DNA from: Pseudomonas sp.
GTDB lineage: Bacteria > Pseudomonadota > Gammaproteobacteria > Pseudomonadales > Pseudomonadaceae
Assembly: GCF_030683065.1 (NCBI RefSeq)
Contig: NZ_JAUXMX010000045.1
Coordinates: 1-64,000, forward strand
DNA: 64,000 nt
Reading direction: 5' to 3'
This document shows, piece after piece, positions 17,362 through 26,969 of the stretch; within the stretch, counting starts at the first letter, position 1; the number at the start of each line of letters is the position of its first letter. Under the pieces are notes generated by a model that made no database searches, was not told the DNA's origin, and saw only the letters and a program-made list of their open reading frames with translations. The position numbers and the translations under genes are program-made.

Positions 17362-19189
17362 GGGCAAGCAGGGCGGTCAGGGCGCCGGGAGTGACCCCCT
17401 CGATGCGGGCCGCCTGGCCAAGAGTCAGGGGACGAACCGCGGTCAGCTTGGAGCGGACCTCGTTGGAGAGGCCGCCGATGGCGCCGTAGTCGAGGTCGGC
17501 GGGCAGGCGCAGGGCCTCGTCACGGCGGAAGGCCTCGACGTCAGCCGCCTGGCGGTCGAGATAACCGGCATAGGCAGCGTCGATTTCGATCTGCTCACGC
17601 ACCGCGGGCGGCCAGGCGTTGATCTCCGGCCAGAGAGCCGCGAGGACCTCAAGTGTGACGTCCGGATAGGCGAGGAGCTGGGTCAGATCCCGACGCTGGC
17701 CGTCAGCCTTGACCGCCAGGCCCGCCCTCTGGGCGGCTGCTGGCGTTAACGACCATGAACGGGCCTGCGCACGGGCCTCGTCGAGGGCCCGTTGTTTCAC
17801 GTGAAACACTCCAGCCCTTACGGAACCCACGATCCCAAGGTCGATACCGCGCGGCGAGAGTCGCTGATCGGCGTTGTCGGCGCGCAGCAAAAGTCGGAAC
17901 TCCGCCCTACTCGTAAACATCCGGTAGGGCTCGGTCACACCCCGCGTGACCAGATCGTCGATCAGCACGCCGATATAGGCCTCGTCCCGGGCAAAGGTCG
18001 CCGCCTCGGCGCCGGAAGCAGCCCGGGCGGCGTTCATTCCGGCCATCAGACCCTGGGCGCCGGCCTCTTCGTAGCCCGTCGTGCCGTTGATCTGACCAGC
18101 CAGATAGAGCCCCTGCAGGCGCTTGACCTCAAGGGTCGGGAACAGCTCGCGCGGATCGACATAGTCGTACTCGATGGCGTAGCCGTAGCGACGAACCTCA
18201 ACGGACTCGAGGCCCGGGATGGTGCGCAGGAACAGCAGCTGGGTCGCTTCCGACACGGAGGTCGAGATGCCGTTCGGATAGACCGTGTCGTCGTCCAGAC
18301 CCTCGGGTTCCAGAAAGACCTGGTGGGCGGTCTTGTCCGCGAAGCGAACGACCTTGTCCTCGATGGACGGGCAGTAGCGCGGGCCTCGACCCTCGATGCG
18401 CCCACCGTAGACCGCCGACTCCGTCAGCCGCTCGGCGATGATCCTGTGCGTCTCTTCGGTCGTCCAGGTGATGCCGCACTGGATCTGGGGGACGTCGATA
18501 TGGTCGTTGAGGAACGAGAAGGGGATGGGCTCGGCGTCGGCCGCCTGCATCTCCAGCCGGTCCCAGGCGATGGTCGAGCCATCGAGTCTGGCCGGAGTGC
18601 CGGTCTTGAGGCGACCCATGTCGAGGCCCAGGCTGTAGAGCCGGTCCGACAGGCCGATGGCCGGCGCATCACCGACCCGACCAGCCGGGATGCGCTGCTC
18701 GCCCAGATGGATAACGCCTTTAAGGAAGGTCCCCGTGGTCAAAACCACCTTCGGCGCGCGGTACTCCGTCCCCGACCCGCCAACGACGCCGGCGACCATA
18801 TCGGCCTCGACAATCAGGTCCTCGACCGCCTCGGCAATGAGGTCGAGGTTCGGCGTGCCGGCCAGCTCAGCCTGCATCGCCTGGCGATAGAGATTGCGGT
18901 CGATCTGGGCGCGCGGTCCGCGGACGGCGGCGCCCTTGGAGCGGTTCAGCATGCGGAACTGGATTCCGGCCTTGTCGGCCATGCGGCCCATCAGGCCGTC
19001 CAGCGCGTCGATCTCGCGCACGAGGTGGCCCTTGCCCAGGCCGCCGATGGCCGGGTTGCAGCTCATCTCGCCGATGGTTTCCAGCTTGTGGGTGAGCAGA
19101 AGGGTGCGCGCGCCGAAGCGCGCCGAGGCCGCTGCGGCCTCACAGCCGGCGTGGCCACCGCCGATCACGATCACATCCCAGGATTGGGT
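17336..19189 (-). CDS. mnmG: tRNA uridine-5-carboxymethylaminomethyl modification enzyme MnmG (GidA)
   Basis: MnmG works with MnmE to modify U34 of several tRNAs, using FAD, glycine/ammonium and methylene-tetrahydrofolate. The 617-residue protein has the N-terminal FAD motif [12 protein letters not shown], the [21 protein letters not shown] block, NGTTGYEEA, and [17 protein letters not shown] perfect parS site is embedded in the coding sequence, where it encodes FHVK. The start is ATG 19189 ([12 protein letters not shown]). Confidence 0.96.
   Translation of the reverse strand, partial: TQSWDVIVIGGGHAGCEAAAASARFGARTLLLTHKLETIGEMSCNPAIGGLGKGHLVREIDALDGLMGRMADKAGIQFRMLNRSKGAAVRGPRAQIDRNLYRQAMQAELAGTPNLDLIAEAVEDLIVEADMVAGVVGGSGTEYRAPKVVLTTGTFLKGVIHLGEQRIPAGRVGDAPAIGLSDRLYSLGLDMGRLKTGTPARLDGSTIAWDRLEMQAADAEPIPFSFLNDHIDVPQIQCGITWTTEETHRIIAERLTESAVYGGRIEGRGPRYCPSIEDKVVRFADKTAHQVFLEPEGLDDDTVYPNGISTSVSEATQLLFLRTIPGLESVEVRRYGYAIEYDYVDPRELFPTLEVKRLQGLYLAGQINGTTGYEEAGAQGLMAGMNAARAASGAEAATFARDEAYIGVLIDDLVTRGVTEPYRMFTSRAEFRLLLRADNADQRLSPRGIDLGIVGSVRAGVFHVKQRALDEARAQARSWSLTPAAAQRAGLAVKADGQRRDLTQLLAYPDVTLEVLAALWPEINAWPPAVREQIEIDAAYAGYLDRQAADVEAFRRDEALRLPADLDYGAIGGLSNEVRSKLTAVRPLTLGQAARIEGVTPGALTALLAHVRRPRAA
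17793..17808. promoter_or_regulatory. parS centromere site inside mnmG
   Basis: TGTTTCACGTGAAACA is an exact 16-base match to the universal chromosomal parS palindrome. It lies within mnmG about 2 kb from parB. It should be a ParB loading site and marks this segment as close to the replication origin. Confidence 0.95.
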
Positions 19190-19280
19190 CATCTGCACAG
19201 GTCCGAACGCGAACGCCCCCGGCAAGCGGGGGCGACGGGACGTGGATATAGCGCAAAAGGGCGGCGGTAGGGAGTCCCTG

Positions 19281-19383
19281 CGTCCTTCGACACGGCCCTT
19301 CGGGCCTGCTCAGGATGACGTAGCTCGAAGGCTATCTACCCACGTCATGCTGAGCAGCGCCGCAGGCGCGTGTCGAAGCACGC
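19281..19383. repeat. long palindromic intergenic element, copy 3
   Basis: CGTCCTTCGACAC...TGCTCAGGATGACGT pairs with ACGTCATGCTGAGCA...GTGTCGAAGCACG. Small hairpins (GGCCCTTCGGGCC and GCGCCGCAGGCGC) sit on each arm. It lies between mnmE and mnmG, next to a parS site. Copies 1 and 2 are at 781-895 and 5469-5608. Confidence 0.8.
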
Positions 19384-19398
19384 ACCGCCGCAGACCCG

Positions 19399-19414
19399 TG
19401 TTTCACGTGAAACA
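19399..19414. promoter_or_regulatory. parS centromere site between mnmE and mnmG
   Basis: This is a second exact TGTTTCACGTGAAACA, two bases beyond the mnmE stop and about 1.6 kb from the first site. Together they form a local parS cluster next to parAB. Confidence 0.95.
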
Positions 19415-19416
19415 TC

Positions 19417-20754
19417 TCATTTACCAATACAGAAGCTGGCGAACACCCGGTCCAGCACCGCCTCCGGGTCGACCCGACCGGACACCCGCTCCAGCGCCCG
19501 CGCCGCCAGCCGCACATCCTCCGCCGCCAGCTCCGGTTCAGCCTGAGCCAACGCGCGCTCGACCAGGGTCGCGGCCTCGGTGAGCGTCTCGGCATGCCGA
19601 AGCCGCGTCGCGGCAGGGAACTCTGACGCCGCCAACGCCGCTACGACCCGCGCCTCCAGCGCCGAACGCACCGCCACCGCTCCGTCCGCCTTCATCGAAA
19701 CACCAAGGATCTCGAGCCCCAGCTCCAGGGCCGCCGCCCGCGCCCGTCCGCCATCGAGGCTTTCCAGCAAATCGGCCTTGTTCATCACACAGAGGTCGCC
19801 CGGCTGGACCATGTCCTGCGCGAAGCGCCAACTACCGTCCGACGCATGACCGTCGACAACCCACAGCCGCAGGTCAGCGCCGGCGGCCCAGGCCTGCGCC
19901 CGACGCACGCCCTCGGCCTCAATGGCTTCTTCGGTCTCCCGGACCCCCGCCGTGTCGGCCAGCAGGGTCTTGAAGCCGCCCAGCACCAGCGGAACCTCGA
20001 TGATGTCTCGCGTGGTGCCCGGCGTGGCGGTGACAATGGCGGCGTCGCGACGGGCCAGCCCATTGAGCAGGCTGCTCTTGCCGGCGTTCGGCGCCCCGAT
20101 CAGCGCCACCCGGAACCCCTCGCGCACCCGCCGGCCCCGGTCGGCGTCGGCGAGCGCGTCCTTCAACTCGGACAACAGCCGCGCCAGGTGCGGCCGCGCC
20201 CGGGCAGCGACATCCTCTGGCAGGTCCTCATCCGGGAAATCGACCGCCGCCTCCAGCACCGCCAGGCTCTCGATCAGCGCCTCGCGCCAGGCGTCGTAGC
20301 GCCGCGACAGTCCGCCGCCCAGCTGGTCCAGCGCCTGGCGGGACTGGGCGGCGGTCTCGGCGTCGATCAGGTCGGCCACCGCCTCGGCCTGGGCCAGATC
20401 CAGCTTGCCGTTCTGAAAGGCGCGGCGGGTGAACTCGCCCGGCTGCGCCAGCCGCAAACCCAGGTCCGCCAGCGCCGCGACCAGCGCATCAACCACCGCC
20501 AGGCCCCCGTGGACATGGAACTCCGCCCCGTCCTCGCCGGTGTAGCTGGCGGGACCCGGAAACCAGAGGGTCAGGGCTTCGTCGATCGCGGCGCCGTTCA
20601 CGGCCGTCAGTTTGCGCAGCGAGGCCCGCCGTGGCGCCGGGACCGCACCGGCCAGCGCCAGGACAGCCGCCCGGGTTCCGGGGCCGGAGACCCTCACCAC
20701 CGCCAGCGCCGCGCGACCCGGCGCGGTGGCCGGGGCGAAGATGGTGTCGGTCAT
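19417..20754 (-). CDS. mnmE: tRNA modification GTPase MnmE (TrmE/ThdF)
   Basis: MnmE is the GTPase partner of MnmG in U34 tRNA modification. The 445-residue protein starts [22 protein letters not shown] and has the folate-binding N-domain, helical middle, G-domain P-loop [16 protein letters not shown] switch, NKADL, and the C-terminal catalytic-cysteine motif CIGK. Its stop is next to a parS site. It overlaps the upstream DUF6489 gene by four bases (ATGA). Confidence 0.96.
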   Translation of the reverse strand: MTDTIFAPATAPGRAALAVVRVSGPGTRAAVLALAGAVPAPRRASLRKLTAVNGAAIDEALTLWFPGPASYTGEDGAEFHVHGGLAVVDALVAALADLGLRLAQPGEFTRRAFQNGKLDLAQAEAVADLIDAETAAQSRQALDQLGGGLSRRYDAWREALIESLAVLEAAVDFPDEDLPEDVAARARPHLARLLSELKDALADADRGRRVREGFRVALIGAPNAGKSSLLNGLARRDAAIVTATPGTTRDIIEVPLVLGGFKTLLADTAGVRETEEAIEAEGVRRAQAWAAGADLRLWVVDGHASDGSWRFAQDMVQPGDLCVMNKADLLESLDGGRARAAALELGLEILGVSMKADGAVAVRSALEARVVAALAASEFPAATRLRHAETLTEAATLVERALAQAEPELAAEDVRLAARALERVSGRVDPEAVLDRVFASFCIGK

Positions 20755-21008
20755 TCGCCGGGCTTGGTCCCGAACCCTGCCGCCGCCGGCATGGCCGCCG
20801 TCATCAGCTTGCGGAACTGCTCCTGCGCGCCCGAGCCGAAGGCCATCCAGCTCTTCATCAGCTCCTCCGGCGCCAGGGCGGCCATGTTGGCGTCCATGCG
20901 CTTCTGCATCTCCGCCACCATATGGTCATTGAGGGCGGTGACATCGGGCAGGCCCATGAAGGTTCGGGCCTCCACCGGGGTGCAGTCGATCTCGACGGTG
21001 ACCTTCAT
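20751..21008 (-). CDS. DUF6489-type small protein
   Basis: The 85-residue protein begins [23 protein letters not shown], the pattern of DUF6489 proteins found beside rho/mnmE in alphaproteobacteria. A central helix ([14 protein letters not shown]) and an amphipathic C-terminal helix are visible; there is no signal peptide. Its stop overlaps the mnmE start, so the two are probably translated together. The function is unknown. Confidence 0.7.
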   Translation of the reverse strand: MKVTVEIDCTPVEARTFMGLPDVTALNDHMVAEMQKRMDANMAALAPEELMKSWMAFGSGAQEQFRKLMTAAMPAAAGFGTKPGE

Positions 21009-21105
21009 GGTTCGATCTTTCCTTGGCCGCAGACGGGGTTACCTATGGCCGCGAGACGCGCGACCGCGCTAACAACCACATCCTGACACAAAACGGAGAC
21101 CGACG

Positions 21106-21804
21106 ATGAGCGGAGAACGCGTGACCATCAAGACGCCCGACGGCGAGTTTTCGGCCTATGTCGCCCGTCCGGCGGCCGCGAAGGCCCCCGCCGTCGTGGT
21201 GATCCAGGAAATCTTCGGCGTCAACGCCGTGATGCGCGACATTACCGACGGCCTCGCCGCCCAAGGCTACCTGGCCATCTGCCCCGACCTGTTCTGGCGG
21301 ATCGAGCCCGGCATCGACATCACCGACCAGTCCAAGGCGGAGTGGGACAAGGCCTTCGAACTGTTCAACGCCTTTGACGCCGACAAGGGCGCCGAAGACC
21401 TGCAGGCGACCATCACCGCCATCCGCGCCGACCCCGGCTGCACGGGCAAGGTCGGCTCGGTCGGCTTCTGCCTGGGCGGCAAGATGGCCTTCCTGACCGC
21501 CACCCGCACCGACGTCGACGCCGCCGTCTCCTACTATGGCGTGGGCCTGGATTCCCTGACCCCGGAGGCCGAGAAGCTCACCCGTCCGGTGATGCTGCAC
21601 ATCGCCGGCGAGGACGGCTTCGTGCCCAAGGAGGCCCAGGCGGCCATCCATGCGGCGCTGGACAACCATCCGCTGATCACCATCCACGACTATCCGGGCC
21701 GTGATCACGCCTTCGCCCGCCAGGGCGGCGAGCATTTCCACGCGGGCGACGCCGAAACCGCGGGCCGTCGCTCCCTGGCCTTCTTCGCCGAACACCTGGG
21801 GTAG
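21106..21804 (+). CDS. dienelactone hydrolase family protein
   Basis: This 232-residue alpha/beta hydrolase has the catalytic triad of the family: Cys122 in GFCLGG, Asp170 in GEDGF, His201 in GRDHAF. VVVIQEIFGVN near residues 31-40 carries the conserved Glu that activates the cysteine. No catechol-pathway genes surround it, so the natural substrate is unknown. It is followed after five bases by a quinone oxidoreductase, suggesting one transcript. Expected in the cytosol, as no signal peptide is seen. Confidence 0.88.
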   Translation: MSGERVTIKTPDGEFSAYVARPAAAKAPAVVVIQEIFGVNAVMRDITDGLAAQGYLAICPDLFWRIEPGIDITDQSKAEWDKAFELFNAFDADKGAEDLQATITAIRADPGCTGKVGSVGFCLGGKMAFLTATRTDVDAAVSYYGVGLDSLTPEAEKLTRPVMLHIAGEDGFVPKEAQAAIHAALDNHPLITIHDYPGRDHAFARQGGEHFHAGDAETAGRRSLAFFAEHLG

Positions 21805-21809
21805 GGCGC

Positions 21810-22781
21810 ATGCTGGCGATCCAGGCGGCCCGCACCGGCGGGCCCGAAGTCCTCGAGGCCGTCGATCTTCCCGTCCCCGCACCGGGGCCGGGCGAGATCC
21901 TCATCCGGCACGAGGCCATCGGGCTCAACTTCATCGACACCTACTATCGCTCGGGCCTCTACCCCGCGCGGCTTCCGGGCGTGATGGGTGTGGAGGGCGC
22001 GGGCGTCGTCGAAGCGGTCGGCGAGGGTGTGACCCGCTTCGTGGTTGGCGACCGCGCTGGCTACGCGGGCGGGCCGCTGGGCGCCTACGCCGAATACCGC
22101 ACCTACAAGGCAGACCGGGCGGTGAAGCTGCCCGCCGGCGTCTCGTCGGACCTGGCGGCCGCCTCGCTGCTCAAGGGCATGACGGCGGAGTTCCTGCTGC
22201 GCCGCTGCTATCCGGTGAAGGCCGGCCAGACCATCCTGGCCCATGCGGCCGCCGGCGGCGTCGGGCAGATCCTCGTCCAATGGGCCAAACACCTTGGCTG
22301 CCGCGTCATCGGCACGGCGGGCGACGCGGACAAGGCCGCGCTGGCCCGGTCGCTCGGATGCGACGAGGTCATCCTGTACCGCGACGAGGATGTCGCGGCC
22401 CGGGTGCGAGAGCTGACCGGAGGGCAGGGGGTCAGCGTCGTCTATGACGGCGTCGGCGCCGCCACCTTCGAGGGGAGCCTCGGCGCCCTGGCCCGGCGCG
22501 GCATGCTGGTCAGCTACGGCAACGCCTCGGGCCCGGCCCCGGCTGTCCTGCCCTCGCGCCTGGCGCAGGGGGGATCGCTGTTCCTCACCCGGCCCGGCCT
22601 GTTCGACTACATCGCCACCCGCGAGGAGCTGGACGAGAGCGCAACGGCCCTGTTCGAGGTGCTGACGAGCGGCGCGGTGAAGGTCGACATCGGCCAGACC
22701 TTCCCGCTGGCCCAGGCTCGCCAGGCGCACGAGACGCTGGAAGGCCGCGGCACGGTCGGCTCGACGCTGCTGATCCCGTAG
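21810..22781 (+). CDS. NADPH:quinone oxidoreductase, zinc-independent MDR family
   Basis: The 323-residue protein has the QOR pattern: N-terminal GroES-like domain (GLNFIDTYYRSGLYPARLPGVMGVEGAG) and the nucleotide-binding fold with AAAGGVGQILVQWAK. Zinc-ligand cysteines of classical alcohol dehydrogenases are absent. It probably makes single-electron or hydride reductions of quinones or enones. It forms a likely two-gene unit with the dienelactone hydrolase. Confidence 0.88.
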   Translation: MLAIQAARTGGPEVLEAVDLPVPAPGPGEILIRHEAIGLNFIDTYYRSGLYPARLPGVMGVEGAGVVEAVGEGVTRFVVGDRAGYAGGPLGAYAEYRTYKADRAVKLPAGVSSDLAAASLLKGMTAEFLLRRCYPVKAGQTILAHAAAGGVGQILVQWAKHLGCRVIGTAGDADKAALARSLGCDEVILYRDEDVAARVRELTGGQGVSVVYDGVGAATFEGSLGALARRGMLVSYGNASGPAPAVLPSRLAQGGSLFLTRPGLFDYIATREELDESATALFEVLTSGAVKVDIGQTFPLAQARQAHETLEGRGTVGSTLLIP

Positions 22782-22845
22782 AGCGAGACTCTGGAGACCT
22801 ATAGTCCCGGGACAAATGGAGACAAAACGGGACAATCCGTCCCCT
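22781..22845. repeat. GAGAC/TATAGTC element, copy 2
   Basis: The stretch starts AGCGAGACTCTGGAGACC, then TATAGTC, CGGGACAA and further GGAGACA/GGGACA units, mirroring copy 1 at 948-1005 in order and spacing. It begins at the stop of the quinone oxidoreductase gene. The rest of the 22846-23109 gap shows no gene or recognised signal. Confidence 0.55.
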
Positions 22846-23109
22846 CCAACCGGCGTTGATCACGCCCCTTTCCCAGCTTCAGGGAGCCTGTTGGCGCGAC
22901 GGGGGCCGCGAACGATCTGGCCGAATTGCCCGGTCGGATAGATATTCGCAGCCTCTAGCCGCCCGGATTTGCAGGCTTTCGTACCGACGGCGCACCCCGG
23001 CGGCTGCGGCGCCATACTGGAGCAATGACGCCCCGCTCCATCCCCCCAACTCGCCCGGGCGCCGCACAGGAATACCTGGATGCGAGACACTGGACCCTCG
23101 CGCGGCGTG

Positions 23110-23143
23110 AAAAAGGCCTCCACCCGTCGTCGGGAGGAGGCCC
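23110..23143 (-). terminator. intrinsic terminator downstream of rho
   Basis: Read on the minus strand, GGCCTCC and GGAGGCC pair around a 14-base loop and are followed by TTTTT. It lies 44 bases after the rho stop and belongs to the alphaproteobacterial side of the join. Confidence 0.75.
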
Positions 23144-23186
23144 GTTTCGTCAACGCGCCGGCAGGACCAAGCCCGCCAGGCCGGCG

Positions 23187-24443
23187 TCAGGTGTTCATCG
23201 ACTGGAAGAAGTCGGCGTTGTTCTTGGTCTGGCGCAGCTTGTCCATCAGGAACTCGATCGCGTCCTGGGCGCCCATCGGGTTGACGATCCGCCGAAGGAC
23301 ATAGGTCTTCTGCAGCTGGTCCTTCGGAGTGATGAGCTCTTCCTTGCGGGTGCCCGACTTGAGGATGTCGATGGCCGGGAAGATGCGCTTGTCGGCGACC
23401 TTGCGGTCCAGGACGATTTCCGAGTTACCGGTGCCTTTGAACTCTTCGAAGATGACCTCGTCCATCCGCGAGCCGGTGTCGATCAGCGCCGTGGCGATGA
23501 TGGTCAGCGAGCCGCCTTCTTCGATATTACGTGCAGCGCCGAAGAAACGTTTCGGCTTCTCCAGAGCATGGGCGTCAACACCACCGGTGAGAACCTTGCC
23601 GGAGCTAGGGATCACGGTGTTGTAGGCACGCGCCAGACGAGTGATGGAGTCGAGCAGGATGACCACATCCTTCTTGTGCTCAACCAGGCGCTTGGCCTTC
23701 TCGATGACCATTTCAGCCACTTGCACGTGGCGGGTTGGCGGCTCATCGAACGTCGAGGCAACCACTTCGCCGCGCACGGTGCGCTGCATTTCGGTTACTT
23801 CTTCCGGGCGCTCGTCGATCAGCAACACGATCAGGTGGCACTCGGGGTTGTTACGCGCGATGTTCGCCGCGATGTTCTGCAGCATGATGGTCTTGCCGGC
23901 TTTCGGCGGCGCCACAATCAGGCCGCGCTGGCCTTTGCCGATTGGCGCACAGAGATCAATGATGCGGCCAGTGATGTCTTCGGTGGAGCCGTTACCGGCT
24001 TCCATGATCAGCCGCTTGGTAGGGAACAGCGGCGTCAGGTTTTCAAACAGAATCTTGTTCTTGGCATTTTCCGGGCGGTCGTAGTTGATCGTGTCAACCT
24101 TGAGCAGCGCGAAGTAACGCTCGCCTTCTTTCGGCGGGCGGATCTTGCCAACAATCGTATCGCCAGTACGCAAGTTGAAGCGGCGGATCTGGCTCGGCGA
24201 GACATAGATGTCATCGGGGCCAGCAAGGTACGAGGCATCCGCAGAGCGGAGAAAGCCGAAACCGTCCTGGAGAATCTCCAGCACGCCATCACCGGAGATT
24301 TCCTCACCGCTTTTAGCGTGTTTTTTCAACAGCGAGAAAATCACGTCCTGCTTGCGCGAACGAGCCATGTTTTCCAGGCCCTGTTGTTCAGCGAGTTCCA
24401 GCAGTTCGGTGATCGGCTTTTGCTTGAGTTCGGTCAGATTCAT
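23187..24443 (-). CDS. rho: transcription termination factor Rho, chimeric between two lineages
   Basis: Rho is the hexameric RNA-dependent ATPase that ends transcription. The 418-residue frame is complete: N-terminal helix bundle, cold-shock RNA-binding domain, P-loop APPKAGKT (178-185), [10 protein letters not shown] and [11 protein letters not shown]. Residues 1 to about 300 read like Pseudomonas Rho. From about residue 321 the text ([14 protein letters not shown], then [21 protein letters not shown] and final SMNT) is alphaproteobacterial; pseudomonads have VETGSKMDEVIYEE-type sequence, MWILRKLLHPM and end SMKRK. Codon choice also changes at the same point. The reading frame is intact, but the gene is probably an assembly product. 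Confidence 0.9.
   Translation of the reverse strand: MNLTELKQKPITELLELAEQQGLENMARSRKQDVIFSLLKKHAKSGEEISGDGVLEILQDGFGFLRSADASYLAGPDDIYVSPSQIRRFNLRTGDTIVGKIRPPKEGERYFALLKVDTINYDRPENAKNKILFENLTPLFPTKRLIMEAGNGSTEDITGRIIDLCAPIGKGQRGLIVAPPKAGKTIMLQNIAANIARNNPECHLIVLLIDERPEEVTEMQRTVRGEVVASTFDEPPTRHVQVAEMVIEKAKRLVEHKKDVVILLDSITRLARAYNTVIPSSGKVLTGGVDAHALEKPKRFFGAARNIEEGGSLTIIATALIDTGSRMDEVIFEEFKGTGNSEIVLDRKVADKRIFPAIDILKSGTRKEELITPKDQLQKTYVLRRIVNPMGAQDAIEFLMDKLRQTKNNADFFQSMNT
23480..23545. other. junction between alphaproteobacterial and Pseudomonas sequence
   Basis: Codons 300-321 of rho ([12 protein letters not shown], then SLTIIATAL) are identical at protein level in both lineages and nearly so in DNA. 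To the left, genes, base composition and intergenic repeats are Caulobacterales-like; to the right they are Pseudomonas-like. This conserved stretch is where two genomes were joined. Confidence 0.8.
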
Positions 24444-24644
24444 AGGAATGACGTAATCATGAAGGAGGGGAAATAAGCTATTCAGCTTGGGAGGCCGCGC
24501 CGCTAAAAGGCGATTGGATCGCCAAGGTGTTTCGAAGGTATTCGCGTAGGAATCCGTCGGCGACGGCTTGCAGGGGGCTGCATAGAAAATGCAGCGAGGC
24601 CGAATGTAACACCGGCTTTATCGATCCGTCTAGCATTCATGCAG

Positions 24645-24670
24645 AAAAAACCCCGCGAGTTGCGGGGCTT
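24645..24670 (-). terminator. intrinsic terminator of trxA
   Basis: CCCCGC/GCGGGG stem with a short loop, preceded on the plus strand by AAAAAA, which is a T-tract on the minus strand. It lies 56 bases after the trxA stop, so trxA and rho are separately ended. The remaining gap to rho (24444-24644) is probably the rho leader; no leader peptide was recognised. Confidence 0.8.
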
Positions 24671-24725
24671 TCAGCAATCAGCAGAATCTGTTCAAGGCCT
24701 CGCGAGCTAGGCCCTGCGCAGGTAC

Positions 24726-25052
24726 TTAGATGTTGCTGTCGAGAAACGCTGCCAACTGCGACTTGGACAGTGCGCCAACCTTGGTGGCTTCGACGTTGCC
24801 ATTCTTGAACAACATCAGGGTCGGAATGCCGCGCACGCCGTATTTTGGCGGGGTTTCCTGATTTTCATCGATGTTCAATTTGCAGACTTTCAACTTGCCT
24901 TGATAGGTCTGGGCAATCTCGTCCAGAACCGGGGCAATCATCTTGCACGGGCCGCACCACTCCGCCCAGTAATCGACCAGCACCGGGCCCTCGGCCTGAA
25001 TGACGTCCTGGTCGAAGCTGGCGTCGCTGACATTAGTGATGAATTCGCTCAT
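24726..25052 (-). CDS. trxA: thioredoxin 1
   Basis: This 108-residue cytosolic disulfide reductase has the active site WCGPC with Cys33 and Cys36, the buried Asp27 and the cis-Pro of GIPTLMLF. trxA next to rho is the standard Pseudomonas order. In P. aeruginosa ppx follows directly on the other side, whereas here a regulator/transporter cassette intervenes. Confidence 0.96.
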   Translation of the reverse strand: MSEFITNVSDASFDQDVIQAEGPVLVDYWAEWCGPCKMIAPVLDEIAQTYQGKLKVCKLNIDENQETPPKYGVRGIPTLMLFKNGNVEATKVGALSKSQLAAFLDSNI

Positions 25053-25168
25053 GGAAAGTCTCCGTGTTCGGAAGCAAAAGTGACGACCATCATAGCCCGC
25101 CTTTACCGGTACAGGAAGGCGAACGCCATTGAGCCTGTCTATGGGCCCGGAAGCAATTTACCCCGACG

Positions 25169-25876
25169 CTAGTCACCGAGAGTGACAAAGGCAATGCCAG
25201 TGCGCAAAGCGGCTGCACGGATATGCTGCTGCATAGCCTTCTGCGCCGGGCCCGAGGCGTGCCGCCCTAGGGCCTTGAGGATCTTGCGATGCTCCTGCCA
25301 GGTCTCCATGGCGCGCTCCGGACGAATAAACGGTAGTTTCTGACTTTCCAGAAAAATATCCGCGCTGGAGGTGACAATGCCGCACATGGCCTGATTGCCG
25401 CTGGCCAGCAGGATGCTCCGATGGAAATCAAAATCCAGGCGCGACGCGCTCTCGAAATCACCGCCCCGCAGCTCTAGGCGCATCTGTTCGACATTGTCCT
25501 GCAGCGCATCCAGCTGAGCCGCCGTCAGGGTGGCCGCCGCCAAGCCACAGGCGAAACCCTCCAGAGCGAAACGCAACTGAAAGGTATCGGCGGCAGATAC
25601 CTGCTCAGCGAACGGCCAGGCGAAGCCCATCGGGGCCAAGGCTTGCCCGGCCGCCGCCTGGACGAAAACACCCTTACCCGGTTGCACGCTGATCACGCCT
25701 AAAGCACTTAAGGATGACAGGGCCTCACGTAAAGAAGTGCGGCTGACCCCCAGGCGCTCGGCCAGGTCACGCTGTGAAGGCAGTACATCGCCTGGGCGGT
25801 AGCCCTCTTCCGCAATCAACTTGCGGATCGACTGCAGAGCGTATTCGGGAACAGCACGAGGAGCGGAAGCATGCAT
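25169..25876 (-). CDS. GntR-family (FadR/FCD) transcriptional regulator
   Basis: The 235-residue protein has an N-terminal winged helix (YRPGDVLPSQRDLAERLGVSRTSLREALSSL as landmarks, residues about 20-65) and an all-helical FCD ligand domain. It lies divergent to a four-gene amino-acid ABC transporter. Identical ACTGTTCAG-R-CCAGT sites precede both it and the transporter, so it probably represses both, with the transported compound or a derivative as inducer. Confidence 0.85.
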   Translation of the reverse strand: MHASAPRAVPEYALQSIRKLIAEEGYRPGDVLPSQRDLAERLGVSRTSLREALSSLSALGVISVQPGKGVFVQAAAGQALAPMGFAWPFAEQVSAADTFQLRFALEGFACGLAAATLTAAQLDALQDNVEQMRLELRGGDFESASRLDFDFHRSILLASGNQAMCGIVTSSADIFLESQKLPFIRPERAMETWQEHRKILKALGRHASGPAQKAMQQHIRAAALRTGIAFVTLGD

Positions 25877-25877
25877 A

Positions 25878-25892
25878 ACTGTTCAGGCCAGT
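25878..25892. promoter_or_regulatory. operator-like site before the GntR gene
   Basis: ACTGTTCAGGCCAGT lies one base before the GntR start codon and has inverted ACTG...CAGT ends. It matches the site at 26025-26039 in 14 of 15 positions. Confidence 0.55.
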
Positions 25893-26024
25893 CGGTCCAG
25901 TAGAGACGCCCTTTGTAAGGCTAGATTGACCTCCCAAGCAAGTGTCGCGCCATTTTGAAGCCAGATACCCGGCCACGCACCTGAATAGCGCAGAACCCAA
26001 AGCGACCCGCCAGTCAAATTGACA

Positions 26025-26039
26025 ACTGTTCAGACCAGT
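26025..26039. promoter_or_regulatory. operator-like site before the ABC transporter operon
   Basis: ACTGTTCAGACCAGT directly follows a perfect TTGACA (26019-26024) and lies upstream of TACAAT (26052-26057). A bound repressor would cover the promoter. The site is shared with the GntR gene upstream region. Confidence 0.55.
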
Positions 26040-26159
26040 AAGACCTTGTTTTACAATGACAATAAAGCTAAGTACATGAATCAAATAGAATTGGCATGCG
26101 CAATGCAACCTGTAAAAAAGCACAACTTATGGCTTTAACTAACCCACCAGGAGCATGCC

Positions 26160-26945
26160 ATGCACGCTATTCAGCGCCACCTACTTAACCTGCTCATCGC
26201 TGGACTGGCCCTGAGCTTGCCCAGCGCCTTCGCCGACAGCCTCAGCGACATCACCGCGCGCGGCGTGCTAAAAGTCGCCGTCCCGCAAGACTTCCCGCCC
26301 TTCGGCTCGATCGGCCCGGACATGCAGCCACGCGGCCTGGATATCGACACCGCCCAGTTGCTGGCCGACCAGCTGGCGGTGAGACTCGAACTAACCCCAG
26401 TCAACAGCACCAACCGCATCCCCTTCCTCACCACCGGTAAGGTCGACCTGGTGATCTCCAGTCTGGGCAAGAACCCCGAACGAGAGGCTGTGATCGATTT
26501 CTCCAGCGCCTACGCGCCCTTCTACCTCGGCGTATTCGGCCCGGCAGACGCGGCCGTAAGCAGCCTCGCCGACTTGGAAGGCAAGACCATCAGCGTAACG
26601 CGAGGTGCGGTAGAAGACATCGAGTTGAGCAAGGTGGCACCCAAGGGCGCAACCCTAAAGCGCTTCGAGGACAACAACTCGACCATCGCCGCCTACCTCT
26701 CCGGCCAGGTCGACCTGATCGCAAGCGGCAACGTGGTGATGGCCGCCATCGCCGAACGCACCCCCAAGCGAGTGCCACTGATGAAGCTCAACCTCAAGAA
26801 CTCACCCACGTATGTCGGCCTGAACAAGAACGAGGCCGCGCTACTGGCCAAGGTCAACGCGATCATCGCTAGCGCCAAAGCCGACGGCAGCCTCAACGCG
26901 ATCAGCGAGAAGTGGCTGAAGCAACCGCTGCCGGCGGACATGTAG
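26160..26945 (+). CDS. periplasmic amino-acid-binding protein of an ABC transporter
   Basis: The 261-residue protein has a signal peptide (hydrophobic 8-22, cut after AFA near 25) and the SBP_bac_3 fold: GVLKVAVPQDFPPFGSIG, RGLDIDTAQLLAD, DLVISSLGKNPEREAVIDFS. This cluster 3 family carries polar amino acids such as His, Arg, Gln or Glu, or opines. The exact ligand cannot be read from sequence. It is the first gene of a permease-permease-ATPase operon. Confidence 0.9.
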   Translation: MHAIQRHLLNLLIAGLALSLPSAFADSLSDITARGVLKVAVPQDFPPFGSIGPDMQPRGLDIDTAQLLADQLAVRLELTPVNSTNRIPFLTTGKVDLVISSLGKNPEREAVIDFSSAYAPFYLGVFGPADAAVSSLADLEGKTISVTRGAVEDIELSKVAPKGATLKRFEDNNSTIAAYLSGQVDLIASGNVVMAAIAERTPKRVPLMKLNLKNSPTYVGLNKNEAALLAKVNAIIASAKADGSLNAISEKWLKQPLPADM

Positions 26946-26969
26946 GGCCGCATAGTCAGGAGGCCCGTG

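Noticed and set aside
23187..24443. Natural recombination or gene transfer creating a hybrid rho
   Set aside because: The flanking 23 kb and 40 kb each keep their own lineage's order and composition. A natural gene conversion would leave one genome on both sides.
24444..24644. A rho leader peptide or riboswitch
   Set aside because: No convincing short frame with a ribosome site, and no recognised riboswitch core, could be seen in this gap.
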